From the NCBI RefSeq assembly GCF_047948215.1, contig NC_134458.1, positions 87,375,260-87,439,259 of the forward strand: DNA of 64,000 bases, read 5' to 3'. Source of the DNA: Lycorma delicatula. Lineage: Eukaryota; Arthropoda; Insecta; Hemiptera; Fulgoridae. Positions 27,601 to 40,000 of the stretch are shown here, piece after piece (the first letter of the stretch is position 1; each line of letters starts with the position of its first letter). The notes below the pieces were generated by a model. The model saw only the letters and a list, made by a program, of their open reading frames with translations, had not been told where the DNA came from and searched no databases. A program made the translations under genes and the position numbers.

Positions 27601-30600
27601 AGTGCAGGTCCACTGTCACTCTACAGAAGGGTAACTTCATTTATTTAGAAGACATTTCATTCAGAGAATATTTCTTTTTATAGTCCCCCTCCCTGTGTTA
27701 AAGGTACTACAAGGAACTACCAGCCACAGGTAGTTCCTTGCAAAAATCTGCCTAAACAGTTTTGAAAGTATTTAGCTTTTTCAGCAGATTTCGCTAACAT
27801 TTCTATTTCCTTCTTTTTTTTTAAGTCCTGATTTTTTCTTAAAGTTAAGAATTACAGTTTTTCTGTGTATTATAAAAAGGTTCACTTTAGTTGTCTTTTC
27901 CTGACCTGAAAAATTCTCAGATAGTTATGTTGAATCCGAACTACTAAAATATAAAAACAAACAGTCATTTGATTCCTGTTTAAGTTTACTCAACTCATGT
28001 TTTTAGTTTTAACATTATCATGTGTTTTGCACCATTGTTGAATAATTGCAATTAAAAAAATCATTACTGACAATACTTTACTAGAGAAATCATGATCTGC
28101 TCTCATGTTCAAAAAGTGTTATGGATTTTTTCTTTTCTTTTCTTTTTTTTTCCCACCATATACTTTAGGTGCTGTAGTAGGATTATGATTTTGTACTCAA
28201 AATTAATTACAATTAGAAAATCTTTGAGTTACTAATGTTGAGAGATAAGGAAATTTAATTTGTATTAGTTTTAAAAAGTCTGTCTTTCAACAGAAGACAG
28301 AAGGAAATTTTCTGAGGAACATAGTTGCATTAAAAATTCAGGTAATCATGTACATAACGTATAATTATTTTTTGTAACAGATATTTTCATTTAGTAAGTT
28401 TTTGTTTTTTATGTTGATGGTTGAGTCTAAAATTTTAACTACTGATGTGTATTTTTTTGTACCTTAATGTATACTTAATTGTTTAGATCCTTTTGAATTT
28501 ATCAACTGCTGCTGTTGTTTATTATAATTAGGGACTGTGTGCCTTTTTTTATCCCATTAGAGGATAAATGTATTATGAGACAACTTTACCCTGTAACATG
28601 ATGTAAATTATTGACAGATTATTGAAAATTGTTACAATTTGCTGCCTGATGGTCTGTTCAAAAAAAATTTTATTGCTGTTTAAGAAAGATTGTTTAATAC
28701 AATTGATTCTGTGAATTGCTCAATAAAAAACAAATGTAAAAAACAGAAGGTACTGTTCTATTATAAAAAAAACTATTTAAAAGAATTTTCTTTTAATGTA
28801 ATGCATCCAGCAGAGTCCTTTTATAAAAGTTAACACACTTTAGTTAACTGAATGTGTATATATACACAGTATGTCTGAAATGTATGCAACTGAATATAAT
28901 TCGAGACTGGAGTGATGAAATGTGATGAAATTTTGTTCACATACTCGTCAGACATCATACTACATAGTTCATTGGTTGTCTGAGAGATGGCACTACTTGT
29001 ATTGATTACAGAAATTTATTTCTGGAACTTCTCAGATGTATAATATACACAGTATGTCAAACTAAATTAAATAAAAACACAGATTTAAAGATAAAAAATT
29101 TACTCTCATCAGCCCTCTACATAGAACCCTTCACTAGTTATACACTTGTTGCAGCGCCGGTAGAGGCCATCAAATGCTCTGGAGAAATCACTTTGTGGAA
29201 TCTCCTTCAACTGCTTGGTGCAAGCCCTTTGGATGGCCGGAATATCATCGAATCATCTTCAACGTGAGTTTCAGGAACAGAAAATAGTCTGATGGAGTTA
29301 TGTTGGATGAGTAGGACTGGTTGGATAAGACTGATTTGGTTTGCTGTGTCATAACGTGTCAAAACTGTTGCTATGTGTGCTGGGGCATTGTCGTGCAAGA
29401 GAGTCCAACTTCCTGGATCCTGGTACTTGGGCTGGATTCGATGAATGCAACGCATCAGGCATTTCAATACTTCCAAATAGAATTTAGAATTCACAGTTTG
29501 ATCAGTTGGAACAAATTCATGATGAATCGGGTCTTTGAGTCAAAGAATGTAATCAACATTGTTTTTACTGTTGATTTTTGCTGGTCCTTGTGCTCCAAGA
29601 CTCAACCAAGCAGCAGATTGACACTTCATTTGTGGATCACACATGAAGCACCAGCTTTTTTCCCCAGTTACAATTGTTTGTTTGCAAAATGCAATTCAGG
29701 TCACTATCTGCAGTTTCAAGCCTTGAACGCAAGAAAGACACCTGTTTTTGTTGTTCAGTCAAGTGTGGAAAGAAACAGGAGCGCACCTTTCGGCAGTTCA
29801 TTTTTTCTGTTAGAATTGTATGTACTGTCTTTACCGATGTTTAGCTCTTCTACTATGGCCAGAAGGGTAAGATGAGGTTTGTTTGAGCAGGAGCGCACAC
29901 ACTTTTGTTGTGAACAGCTGTTGACTGCCTCCTGCTTCATTCATTGTCATCCAATGACTCTGGTGTCTTTAAATCGCATCCACCACGTGTTTTTTATAGT
30001 ACAAAGGCTTCATCATCGAATGCTTGCAGCATCTTAGAATAAGTTTCAACGAAAGATTTTTGAAGTCGTAACAAAATTTTATTGTGCTTCTCTGTTCCAT
30101 GTCACGACCTTGCACAAGGTCACGTGAACACAATGTACACGACTGAATATAATTTGAGACTGGATTGATGAAATTTTGTACACACACTCTTCAGACATTG
30201 TACTACATAGTAAAAAAAATTAATAGGTTGTTGCTTGGTTTGTTTGTTCAGATCAAATAAAAAGAATATTTCTTGTCATGACAGGCAGTTTTGGGCAATC
30301 TTGATTTATTTTGGTTTAAAATTGGGTACCATTCCAAGGATAATTTATTTTATTTGCTGCAGAAAACTAAGTGATCCATAGCCTAAGCAGAAAATGTGAG
30401 ATATTCTGTGTAAGGCAGTTAAACAAAAAAATTAAATTGCAGTTTTTTGGATAGTTGATTGAATTAAATACAACTACCAGAAATCTTAATAATAGGTATA
30501 TTGATGTTTAAATAAAAGGAATTTTAGAGAAGGATTTTGTAATGTATAATTATAGAGTAATATTTAAAGGTATTAAATGGCATATATGTTTAAAAAAAAA

Positions 30601-33600
30601 TGGTATAATGACAATTAGTGTGTAACTGGTTATGTTACTGGTAATACTACTAATGCATTTGTTTCAGTTTTGGTAGCAGTGTCTGTTGTAATAAAACTAC
30701 AAAGTAATATATGTTGTTTTATCTGTATGAATTAGTAACTTAAGCAGCAGTTTGAAGGGTTTTAAGAAATTAGTTTTGTTCGTAATTTCTTAACTTTAAA
30801 TAAAATAATTTTTTTTTTAATAATTAGATTTTTATTTTGTTTATTAATTAAGATATATAATTTGGATGTTTATTTAAATAATATTGTTTATTATTAATTA
30901 AATTTTATTTGTCTGATGACTTCATTGTTTTTTTTTATCTATAAATTTTTAATTAGTGTGTTTTTGGGTTTTTAAGCTCAGGCTTTTTTGATTGTTAAAT
31001 ATTGAATTTGATTAAGTTTCATACTTAACCCTACATAAAAAAAGAGGTAAATTTATTTCTCAGTATGCGATTAAAAATTATTAAATATTTTTTAAAGTAG
31101 ACAAGTTAGTTGTTCATTTAGTTAATATTCTGATTAATGATGGTATTTTTGTTATTAGGACCTCCTGGCATGGGCCCAATGAATCCACGCATGAACCCAC
31201 CAAGAGGACCAGGGATGGGTCCTATGGGCCCAGGATCATATGGTCCTGGTATTAGAGGGCCACCTCCTGGGCCGGGTGGCCCAGGTATACCTCCTATGTC
31301 AATGACTGGACCTGGTGGTCGTCCACAGTGGCAACCGAACACATCTACTGTAAGTTGTTAACAGGAATTGAATGTTTGTCAGAACTGCATTACTTCTGCA
31401 TTGAATTATTTTGTTTGAGGGTGTCTCAGAAAAAAATTTTTTGTAATGAAAACTTACTGTTTTCAAAAATAAATTTCATCGTCAGTTTTTAAAAATTTGT
31501 AATATTTTATGGACTCATTTCATAAAACCTAATAATTACAGAACAAAATTTTCTTGTCTACATTTATTTTCTGTTGTATTTAATTGTTGGGTTATCATTA
31601 AAAAAAAAGCAACATACATTATCAGTTAGTTGTACATCATTATTGGTTCGTTCATTATATCAAATTGTTTCTAGGATCTTCTTGTATCACGTATTGATGA
31701 TAAATATACATATATTAATATAATAGGTGTATGTTATGTAGCTATAATTTATGTCTACATGTCATTTCATTATAGATATACTGTCATTAACCATTCAGCA
31801 ATATTTATATGCCAGTAATTCACTGTTAATGTATAAATTTTACCTCATTAAAGTAAGGTGTTTTTTTTTTAGTAATGCACAATTTGTATGGGAAAGGCAA
31901 TAAACATTTAATCAGTAATTATGTATATTTAAGTATATAAAAAATGAACAATTATTTAAATTTAAAACTTGATTTTAAATTAAAACTTTTTATTAAATGA
32001 AATAAAAGGAAACTTTATTGCTTTTAAGAGTAAAACGTAACTTGGAGTTAACATACTAATGTAATATAATATATAATCAAAGAAATAGAAATACAGTAAC
32101 AAAACAAAAATGAATAAGTTTGTTTACATCTAAATCAAAACAATTACAATTATTTTGGTAGATACTATAAAGTTAAATAAAAATAAAAAAAACAAGTGTG
32201 TCAGTGCATGGGTACACGATGGAAGGGAAGCTTCTTACGTAATACAATTTAAATTAATAATGATGTAAAACAGCATGTATGTAATGTACACAAATGATAA
32301 AATTTTTTATTAATTAGAAATATGAACTAACAATGAAATGCACATATAAAAAATATTTATTTACATAAAACATAGAAAACTTTTTAAACATGACATTGAA
32401 GTTTAATTATTATTATAAGTGGAAGCACATGTTTTCTGTGCTATATGGTCAGCTGTATTGTATCACACAGTAAGCATAGTGGGGAAATCAACTATCACTT
32501 GACATTTTTTCATGACACTCTTTTTTTCTCTGTTCACCCCATCCTGAAACCTGCGTTAGAGCTTCATTTCAATAAAAAAAATCTAAAATAATATAATCCA
32601 AATTTAGCTAAGTATTACAAAACAAGTTTGTTTTGACTGTTATTTTCTGCCTTTCCTACCATTGTCACTCTTAACATTTGTAGTTGATGTGTTTTGGAGT
32701 ACCTCCATTCTCAAAACTACTTTTAGCACTCATGATTGCTAAAAGTAGTCAAATTCCAGCTTAATTTTTTTATGTAGATATATCAGAGACAAATTCTCCT
32801 AATTTGGCAAAGTAGCATTCTCTTTTTTATGACAAATAACAACACTGGTCTTCTGACCCATACAGAATGACCATTTATTAATTATTTGGATCTGCGATGC
32901 TAAAAAAAATTATCTGTGTGTGTAAATATGTGCGTGCATACATGAATAATTAATGATGCAAAGCAAAGTTATTGCTATCTTTTATCATAGTTATTAAGTT
33001 AAGAAGGTACTTTTCATGTTGACTAAAGTTAAAATTAACTAAATGGAAATAAATCTTATCTCCTGTAGTAATTAAACTATTCAACTATAAGGTAGCAGCC
33101 GAATTACTTTGATTGTTCCATGAACATTTTTAATGCTAACCTGTATTGAACTACTACTATATTTATAGATAATGTAAAGTATCCTTTCTTTTACCTCAAA
33201 ATGTTCAACATTTTACTCTATTGCTCTTTGCACCGATTTGTGACAGTTTCAATAAAAACGAACCAAAATATAAATGAAAAAAGTAAGTATATAAGTGAAT
33301 AAATTGTTCATAAATAAAATAGGTAAGACAATGAGTTCCTGTGGATTTCATAAAATAAAAAAATCTTTCTCAGGAAAAAAGAAGAATGTGAATGAGGAGC
33401 AAAATTAGACCGTGTTACAATTTTAACAGTCTTTATTTTTAAGTTATGTTATAATCATTTATAATCTGTTAATCGTATATAAAATATTATTGTGCAAACG
33501 TTTTTCTATAAAATTTTTAACATTAGTGTAATGATTAAGAAGTTATTGGGAGATTTATAAAACTCCAATTTTGTTGAAAAACAAACTTGTTTAAAATACC

Positions 33601-36600
33601 ACTCTTTCCTATATTCTTAAGAATACTTGGAGTGACATCAAGAGGTGTATGTGAAAATTTTAGACCTTAGATAACTTCTATAATATACATTCTATGCAGA
33701 AGTATTGTTAAAAAATCAAATTTATTTTTTATGTAGAAGTTGTTTAGATCCTGCATTCTTTTTATTTAGTGCAAGTTTACAAATGGGTTAAATTGTCAAT
33801 AATATGAATTGTGTAAGATGTTCATTTCACTATTTATTGTGTTCCTAATATTCTGTTTCAAAGTGTTAGTATATAATAGAAAATGCTTCTTTTTTTTGTT
33901 TTCTGAATCTAATTTTTTATTTGTTTTGGTTTTGATTTTAGCATTTATTTAAATGCATTTTTTTCTTTTTTAGCCTATGAATTATTCGTCATCGTCACCT
34001 GGAAACTATGGAGTAAGTATTTCTTGAAATTGATATCATTTGAAATTATCAGTTAATTAATTTTTAAGCTGTAATTATTAATATTATAGTTTTAATTGAC
34101 AGGTTGAAATTGTTTATTATACAACTTAGCAATTTCATTTGATTTGCATTTATATAACCAAACGCCCATGAATACTGTTACATATATTTTTGAATACAAA
34201 TGTTTTATTTAAATATAGAAAAGTATTATAAAATTGTTTTAAGTATTGTTTACTATATTAAGAATAACGTTTATTATGTATAAAATAATGCGATTTTCTG
34301 TCTATTTTTCATCTGTTTTGCTTCAGTAAAACTGATTTTAAAAGTTTTTATTTACATTTTATTGGCTGTATTTACGTTAATTTTCTCAGAATTAAATTCT
34401 CTACAGCCAGCCTCTGTGGTGTGAGTGGTAGCAACTCGCCTTTCATCCAGAGGTCCTGGGTTCGAATCCCGGCCAGGCATGGCATTTTCAAACGTGCTAC
34501 AAATCATTCATCTCATCCTCTGAAGCAATACCTAATGGTGGACCAGGAGGTTAAAAAAAATTACAAGTTTTTGTTACTAAATCCTCATTTATTAGTCATT
34601 TAACAAAGCTACTGTATTACGAACTTAAAAAAATGCTTTTGACACCAAATTTTGTGTTTTACGTCTGATGTCTTAAAAACTACTGGAGTTACAGTTCGGA
34701 GACCTGTTTTATTATATTTCCCTGGCTCAAATTACATAAGAAACCATTGATGTTACTCCTTAATTTAGGTCCCAAAAATTACAGTAGATCTTTTTATTAG
34801 AATTGCTGAAATTTGGGCGAAATCTTTTGCTAGCCATAACTCGAAAACAAAGCATTTCCAGACCTATGTTTATATGAACCCTATTCATTATTTTCACCAG
34901 TAGAATATGTCCTGAAAGTTTCTCCATTTCTTCGTGGGACACCTGTATACACATGGTTACATGTTTGTCAGTATCATGAGTATGATTTATGTAATTATTA
35001 GGAAAAAATCCTGGTCCTTTATCGTTTAAACACATCTCCCAATCAGAAAAATGCTGATTGGGATTGTTTACCATGTTTCACTAGGTCAAAAAAATGTAAA
35101 TATAAGTTTTGTTAATGTATTGCATTCATTTCCATTAGATGTTAATCATGATAATGGTTGGTTTTTTAAAAATAAATACTGTAATTGATCATTTGCTTAG
35201 AGTTATTCTCCTGTACATTATCGTTATGTATCTATTTAGAATGTATGTTTGGATCTACGTAGAAATCCATTGCTGTTTAGAAATCGTTAAACAAATGTAA
35301 GAAGTATGAGTACGTTATGCTGTACTATCCTTTCGCATGTTTTATTTGATATGTGCTGCACCTTCTGACGACTTGTGAAAATATAATATTGTCCAAACAC
35401 AGTTGTTTGTATCGGCATGGTTTTGCTGTTTACGTTCTTACTGTGCATCAACTGATTTTCTTTTATGTTTAAATGTATAGAAAATTGAGCTTGTTTTTTT
35501 ATATGTAGTATTAAATATTTTGATTTAATCTGTTTGTTACATGTTTGTATACAGTTAATAAGTATAATTTTTCAGTAATTTTTTGTTTCCTTTTATGTAA
35601 TTCTGTCATAACAGTGTAATTAATAAAAGGAATGGATATAACAAAAATTAAAATTTGTATAAAGATTTAATGTGGCTGCACATTTGACGGTCAGTGTGAA
35701 GATAAGTTTTGGAAAGTAAATTTTTTGTTTCTTTTTTATAAAAGTTATTCAACATTCGGAATATTAAATACAGGGATGTTTTCATAATGTTACAGGAATT
35801 AATAAAATTATATATATAAAAAAAAAAAAAAAAAAAAAACAGTGAATTTTTTTTTGGCACTAAAGCAATAAATTTTGAATGGCACCAAAAATAAGTGAAC
35901 ATTTAAAAGCCTGATATCGTGACTTACTTCTCTCATGTGTAATGTTAAGCTGGAGTACACTCTGGCTCTTTTTAGACTATAATCCAGTTCAAAATTACAT
36001 TGATAAGAAATTAACTCATTAATTACATCGATAAATTAATAAGATGTAATTAATTTTTTTCACCTACTTTATCATACAGTTTGAGTTGATTAAAGAAGGC
36101 CAAATATATTTATTTACTTTACTGTTACTATATTACTTTTTCAAATGGCCTTAAAATTTATTCCATCATATTATTTTACTCTGGTAACAGCTATAAAAAA
36201 ATACTATTATTTTAATATACTTGCGTTATATTTTAACATTTTATTTAATTTTAAAGATAATATTATTCAATTTTTTAGGGTCCTCCAGGATCCAGTGGAC
36301 CTCCTGGACCTGGAACACCAATAATGCCCAGCCCACAAGGTAATTATTATCATTTATTAAGTATTAATTTAATTTAAGAACTCTTATCATTTATATTATT
36401 ACCTTGTTATTTTAATTTTCTTATACATAAATTTTATTTTCCATTAATTCATCCATTATTCATTAAATGGAGTGTTAGTTGAATAATTTTATTTAATTTT
36501 TTATTTCTAACATAACAGATAACAGATGTTTATACATACATACATTTATATATTTTTTTATTTATTTGAAAATTAGATTTGTTTTTGTACTTAAATATAT

Positions 36601-37015
36601 TATGTTGTAAATAAATATCGCTAATAATATATATATATATATATAGTAAACATCATAGTGTGTATAGGATGTCATTTCTTGTAATGTAACATTTTCAGAT
36701 TTTGGAGTAGAACTAAAGGTATTTAGTATTGTAAAATATTTTTTAAATTTAAATGAATACTTATTTGTTAATATATATTTTTAAAAAATCCTATGTATTT
36801 TTATCAGATAATATAATTATAAATAAATAAATATATATTATTTTAATTATTATCAAAATAAGAACTCAGAGGATTTAAGATAATATAATTAATTAGAAAA
36901 CTATAATTGTGCATTAGGTTTAAGTTTCAGTAAGATTAAAATTTAATATTTTTTCCCTTAGAGATAAATATCTTATCTGTTATATTTATTATTATTTTTT
37001 GTGGTAAGTGATATG

Positions 37016-37049
<34 letters not shown>

Positions 37050-40000
37050 TGTGCGTGCGTCCGCCCGCCGCGTGCTCGCGCGTGTGTGTGTGCACGTGCA
37101 ATTTTTTTTTATATAATGAACTTGTCTCCATTAAGTTTGTATGATTGTATAATGCTAAGAAACTTAATGTATTAAACTTTTCTCCCTATAAAACTTTACA
37201 TTATACATTCTTTAGTAGTTACACAATTTATCTAATAATAAAATAAATGTATAGAATTGTTTTTGCTCATTTAAAATATATAAATAGGACGCATGCTTAC
37301 ATGCTATACTCAAGTATGGTATAGCCTGCAGGTTTTTTTTATATTACACATGTATGTAAGCTTTGTTAGTGTGAGTGAGCGAGTGATATCAGAGCTTGTG
37401 GATGCATGTGTGCCTGTGTACAGAGGAAACGGGCACATATGCAAGCATATACACGTGTGTCCATGCACCTACTCTTATATTCATATTCTTTAAGACACAA
37501 GCCTGTCAGCTTTACTGTATGTTCACCTTGTATGCATGGCAAAGTCACTTAATCTCTCTGTGCCATACTTTTTTTTTTAACTGTGCTTCCTTGTAAATAA
37601 ATCCCTGATCACAGGATTGATTAAAATGTGTGTTGTTCTTACTCTGTAAAAAGTGGTTAGTGGTTGTTTATTTTTCTATAGAGCACTGGGCACAAATATA
37701 AAATTAATAACATTAATATTCATTAAGTTTATTTTTCATTTAGGTTTGTTTGAGAAATCTAAACAGGGTTTTTTTTGTTTATATTTTAGAGTTTTTAACT
37801 TAGTTATTCAGTCTCTGTAATACTATAAAGTTATTTACAAATCCATTATTTCAATTCCTGTTATATACTCTGTTGTTTATAAATTTGCTAATAACACTTA
37901 TTATTTTTTTTATCAAACATTAAGTGATAAAAGATAAGATAGGCTATTTGCCAGCCTTTGAGATTTGGGGTTCATTCATAAATAATAACCATATTATTTT
38001 TAAGCCAGTTAGAATCCCTACTCTTTTACCATTGAGTGCTTCAGATACATTTTCAAACCCCTTTTCAGCATTATGTAATGCCAAGACGTGCTTTCTCATT
38101 TAAGAGTAACTGTATCAGATTAAGAATTAATTTATCCAATAAAGTTTGCATTTAATCAATTCAAATTACTTTTTAAGATTACATAAGCAAGACGGAGACC
38201 CTCCATTTGCTAATTATCTTACCTTATTACTGAACAATTCTTTATCGTACTGAAAATACTTGCCAACTTCTCAAAATTTTCCACAATGTGTGAAATTCAG
38301 CACACCTTTAATTATTTTAACAATAATTAACTGATCTTTGAACACTTCCACAAATTTTGTTTTCCTTTTCAGATCTTTCATAAGAAGTAAAATAATTCAC
38401 TTAGCTTAAAAAGTTCTTCCCCTATAAAACTTTGTTCTACTTCTAGAAATCTTAGTTTGCATATATTGTCCATAAAAAATTCATCATTGTTGCTGTATAT
38501 GGAGCAATTATCGTAGTTTTGTTGTATGACAGCTGTGTTAATTTCATAGTTGTTCATTGTAAATTAAAAAAATACAAACAAATAATTAAAGATAATTTAA
38601 GTTGATACATCAATTCTAAACATCAAATCAAAATTCATTAAGGTTTCATTTTTCATTTATTTGCTACTTAAAATTTTTATTATGTTTTATATAAGTTTTT
38701 ATTGCTTTTAATAAGAATTTACATCTACTTAATAACTTCTATTCGTTATTAGTTTTCATAATACATAATATATTTAATATTTTGATATTTCTCTGTTTTT
38801 ATTCATATGGAAAGTATTTAATGGTTTACCCCACACACTGCCAACCAAAATCTACCCCAATGATTTTTGTTTTGTTTCATTTACAGTTTGGTATATTTTA
38901 AGTCATTAAATTATTTTACCAATTTTATTATTTATTTCTTCACTTAAATTAGTAATTAATAATAGTTTCATATTTACCCTATTTACTAGATTTTTTTTTT
39001 TGCATTAATATATTAGATAACTGTCTATATAACCTTGTGCTATTCTGGGTTGGTTAAATGTACAATGTCCATAAAATAATAGTGGGGTTTTAAATGATTA
39101 TAGCTTCAGAACAAACAACTGTAAAGAGATGAACTATACGTTGAATGGAAGAAAAACACTCCCAAGTTTAAGAACGTGAAAGTTAGCCCGTGTGCGTTAG
39201 TCATCATGTTTGCGGTGCAGAGGAAGGTTCAGTCTGTGTTGTGGCAAGCTGTGTTGGTCGTGTGTTAGGCGTGAATACTGTCGTGGGTACAATGAAGACC
39301 TCCCCCTGCGTGAAAATAACATTCAGCGATGGGATAAACAATTTAAAGAAATAGGCAGCCTACTGAAGCAAACATGTCCATTACAGCCATCAGTGTATGA
39401 TGAAACGATTGAAGTGGTGCTAACAGATTTCTTGTGTAGCCCAAAGAATCTATGCAGAAGTATTCTAGACAGTTGAGCATTCCCAAAACAACTGTTCACA
39501 ATGTGTTAAAAAGATTATTATGTTTAACTGCGTAAAAAATTCAGGTGTTACAACTTTATCCGCAGGACAAAGTGAAATGATTTGATTTGGATAAAGATAT
39601 TCTGGGTAGATTAGAGCAGGATGATGATTTTTTAAATAAGTTCATTTTTATTCATGAAGCAATGTTTCATGCTTCTTTACGCTTACCTAGGCATAATTTT
39701 TTTATACAGGATACTGAACCTCCACATGCCATTATTGAACATCAACATGACAGTAAAAAATTCAATGCGTGATGCACTATTGGGTGTCATAGAGTTGTTG
39801 ACCCGTTCTTTTTTTCTGAAAAAAAATAAAAAATAACAGGAAACATCTTTCTGGATTTGTTAGAAGGGTATGTTGCATACCCTTCTAACCCTTCTCTGTG
39901 ATTGGATGCAGTACCTCAAACACTGGAGAATTCCATTTCCAGTTAGACGGAGCTCCACATTTTGCTGCAATCATGTAGGATTTCTTAACCAAACGTTTCC

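Larger units (their letters stand above)
19808..31158 (+). other. Ssdp: Ssdp intron b (11.4 kb)
   Basis: The intron starts GTAGGC and ends TTATTAG. It holds a possible SINE-like A-tailed block at 22540-22760, a pogo-like fragment at 23686-23840, a MITE at 24640-25240, a perfect hairpin at 27710-27740 and a mariner relic at 28860-30210. In 20243-22539, 25241-27700, 27741-28855 and 30211-31158 I see only AT-rich sequence, short A runs (16 A at 26113-26128) and pyrimidine tracts. The 83-codon minus frame at 20821-21072 is unsupported. Confidence 0.85.

Noticed and set aside
27710..27740. microRNA precursor
   Set aside because: The stem is only 12 bp; a precursor needs a stem of roughly 22 bp or more.
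29321..29875. 184-codon + strand frame, the longest in the window
   Set aside because: It is the antisense shadow of the mariner transposase relic on the minus strand, where conserved residues are found.
28885..30210. LTR retrotransposon because of the direct repeats
   Set aside because: The interior encodes mariner residues, and the repeats lack TG...CA ends, primer-binding site and polypurine tract.
31118..31342. 74-codon minus-strand frame opposite the Pro/Gly-rich exon
   Set aside because: It is the complement of the Ssdp Pro/Gly/Met codons, which rarely give stops in antisense.
34408..34480. Functional tRNA gene
   Set aside because: The B box is perfect but the anticodon arm and acceptor stem do not pair well, and an SINE body with an A tail follows.
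34760..35074. 104-codon minus-strand frame
   Set aside because: No recognised residues; it lies in a repeat-like block and overlaps no splice-supported exon.
37017..37100. CpG island or promoter
   Set aside because: It is a short simple-sequence tract with no coding exon or initiator nearby.
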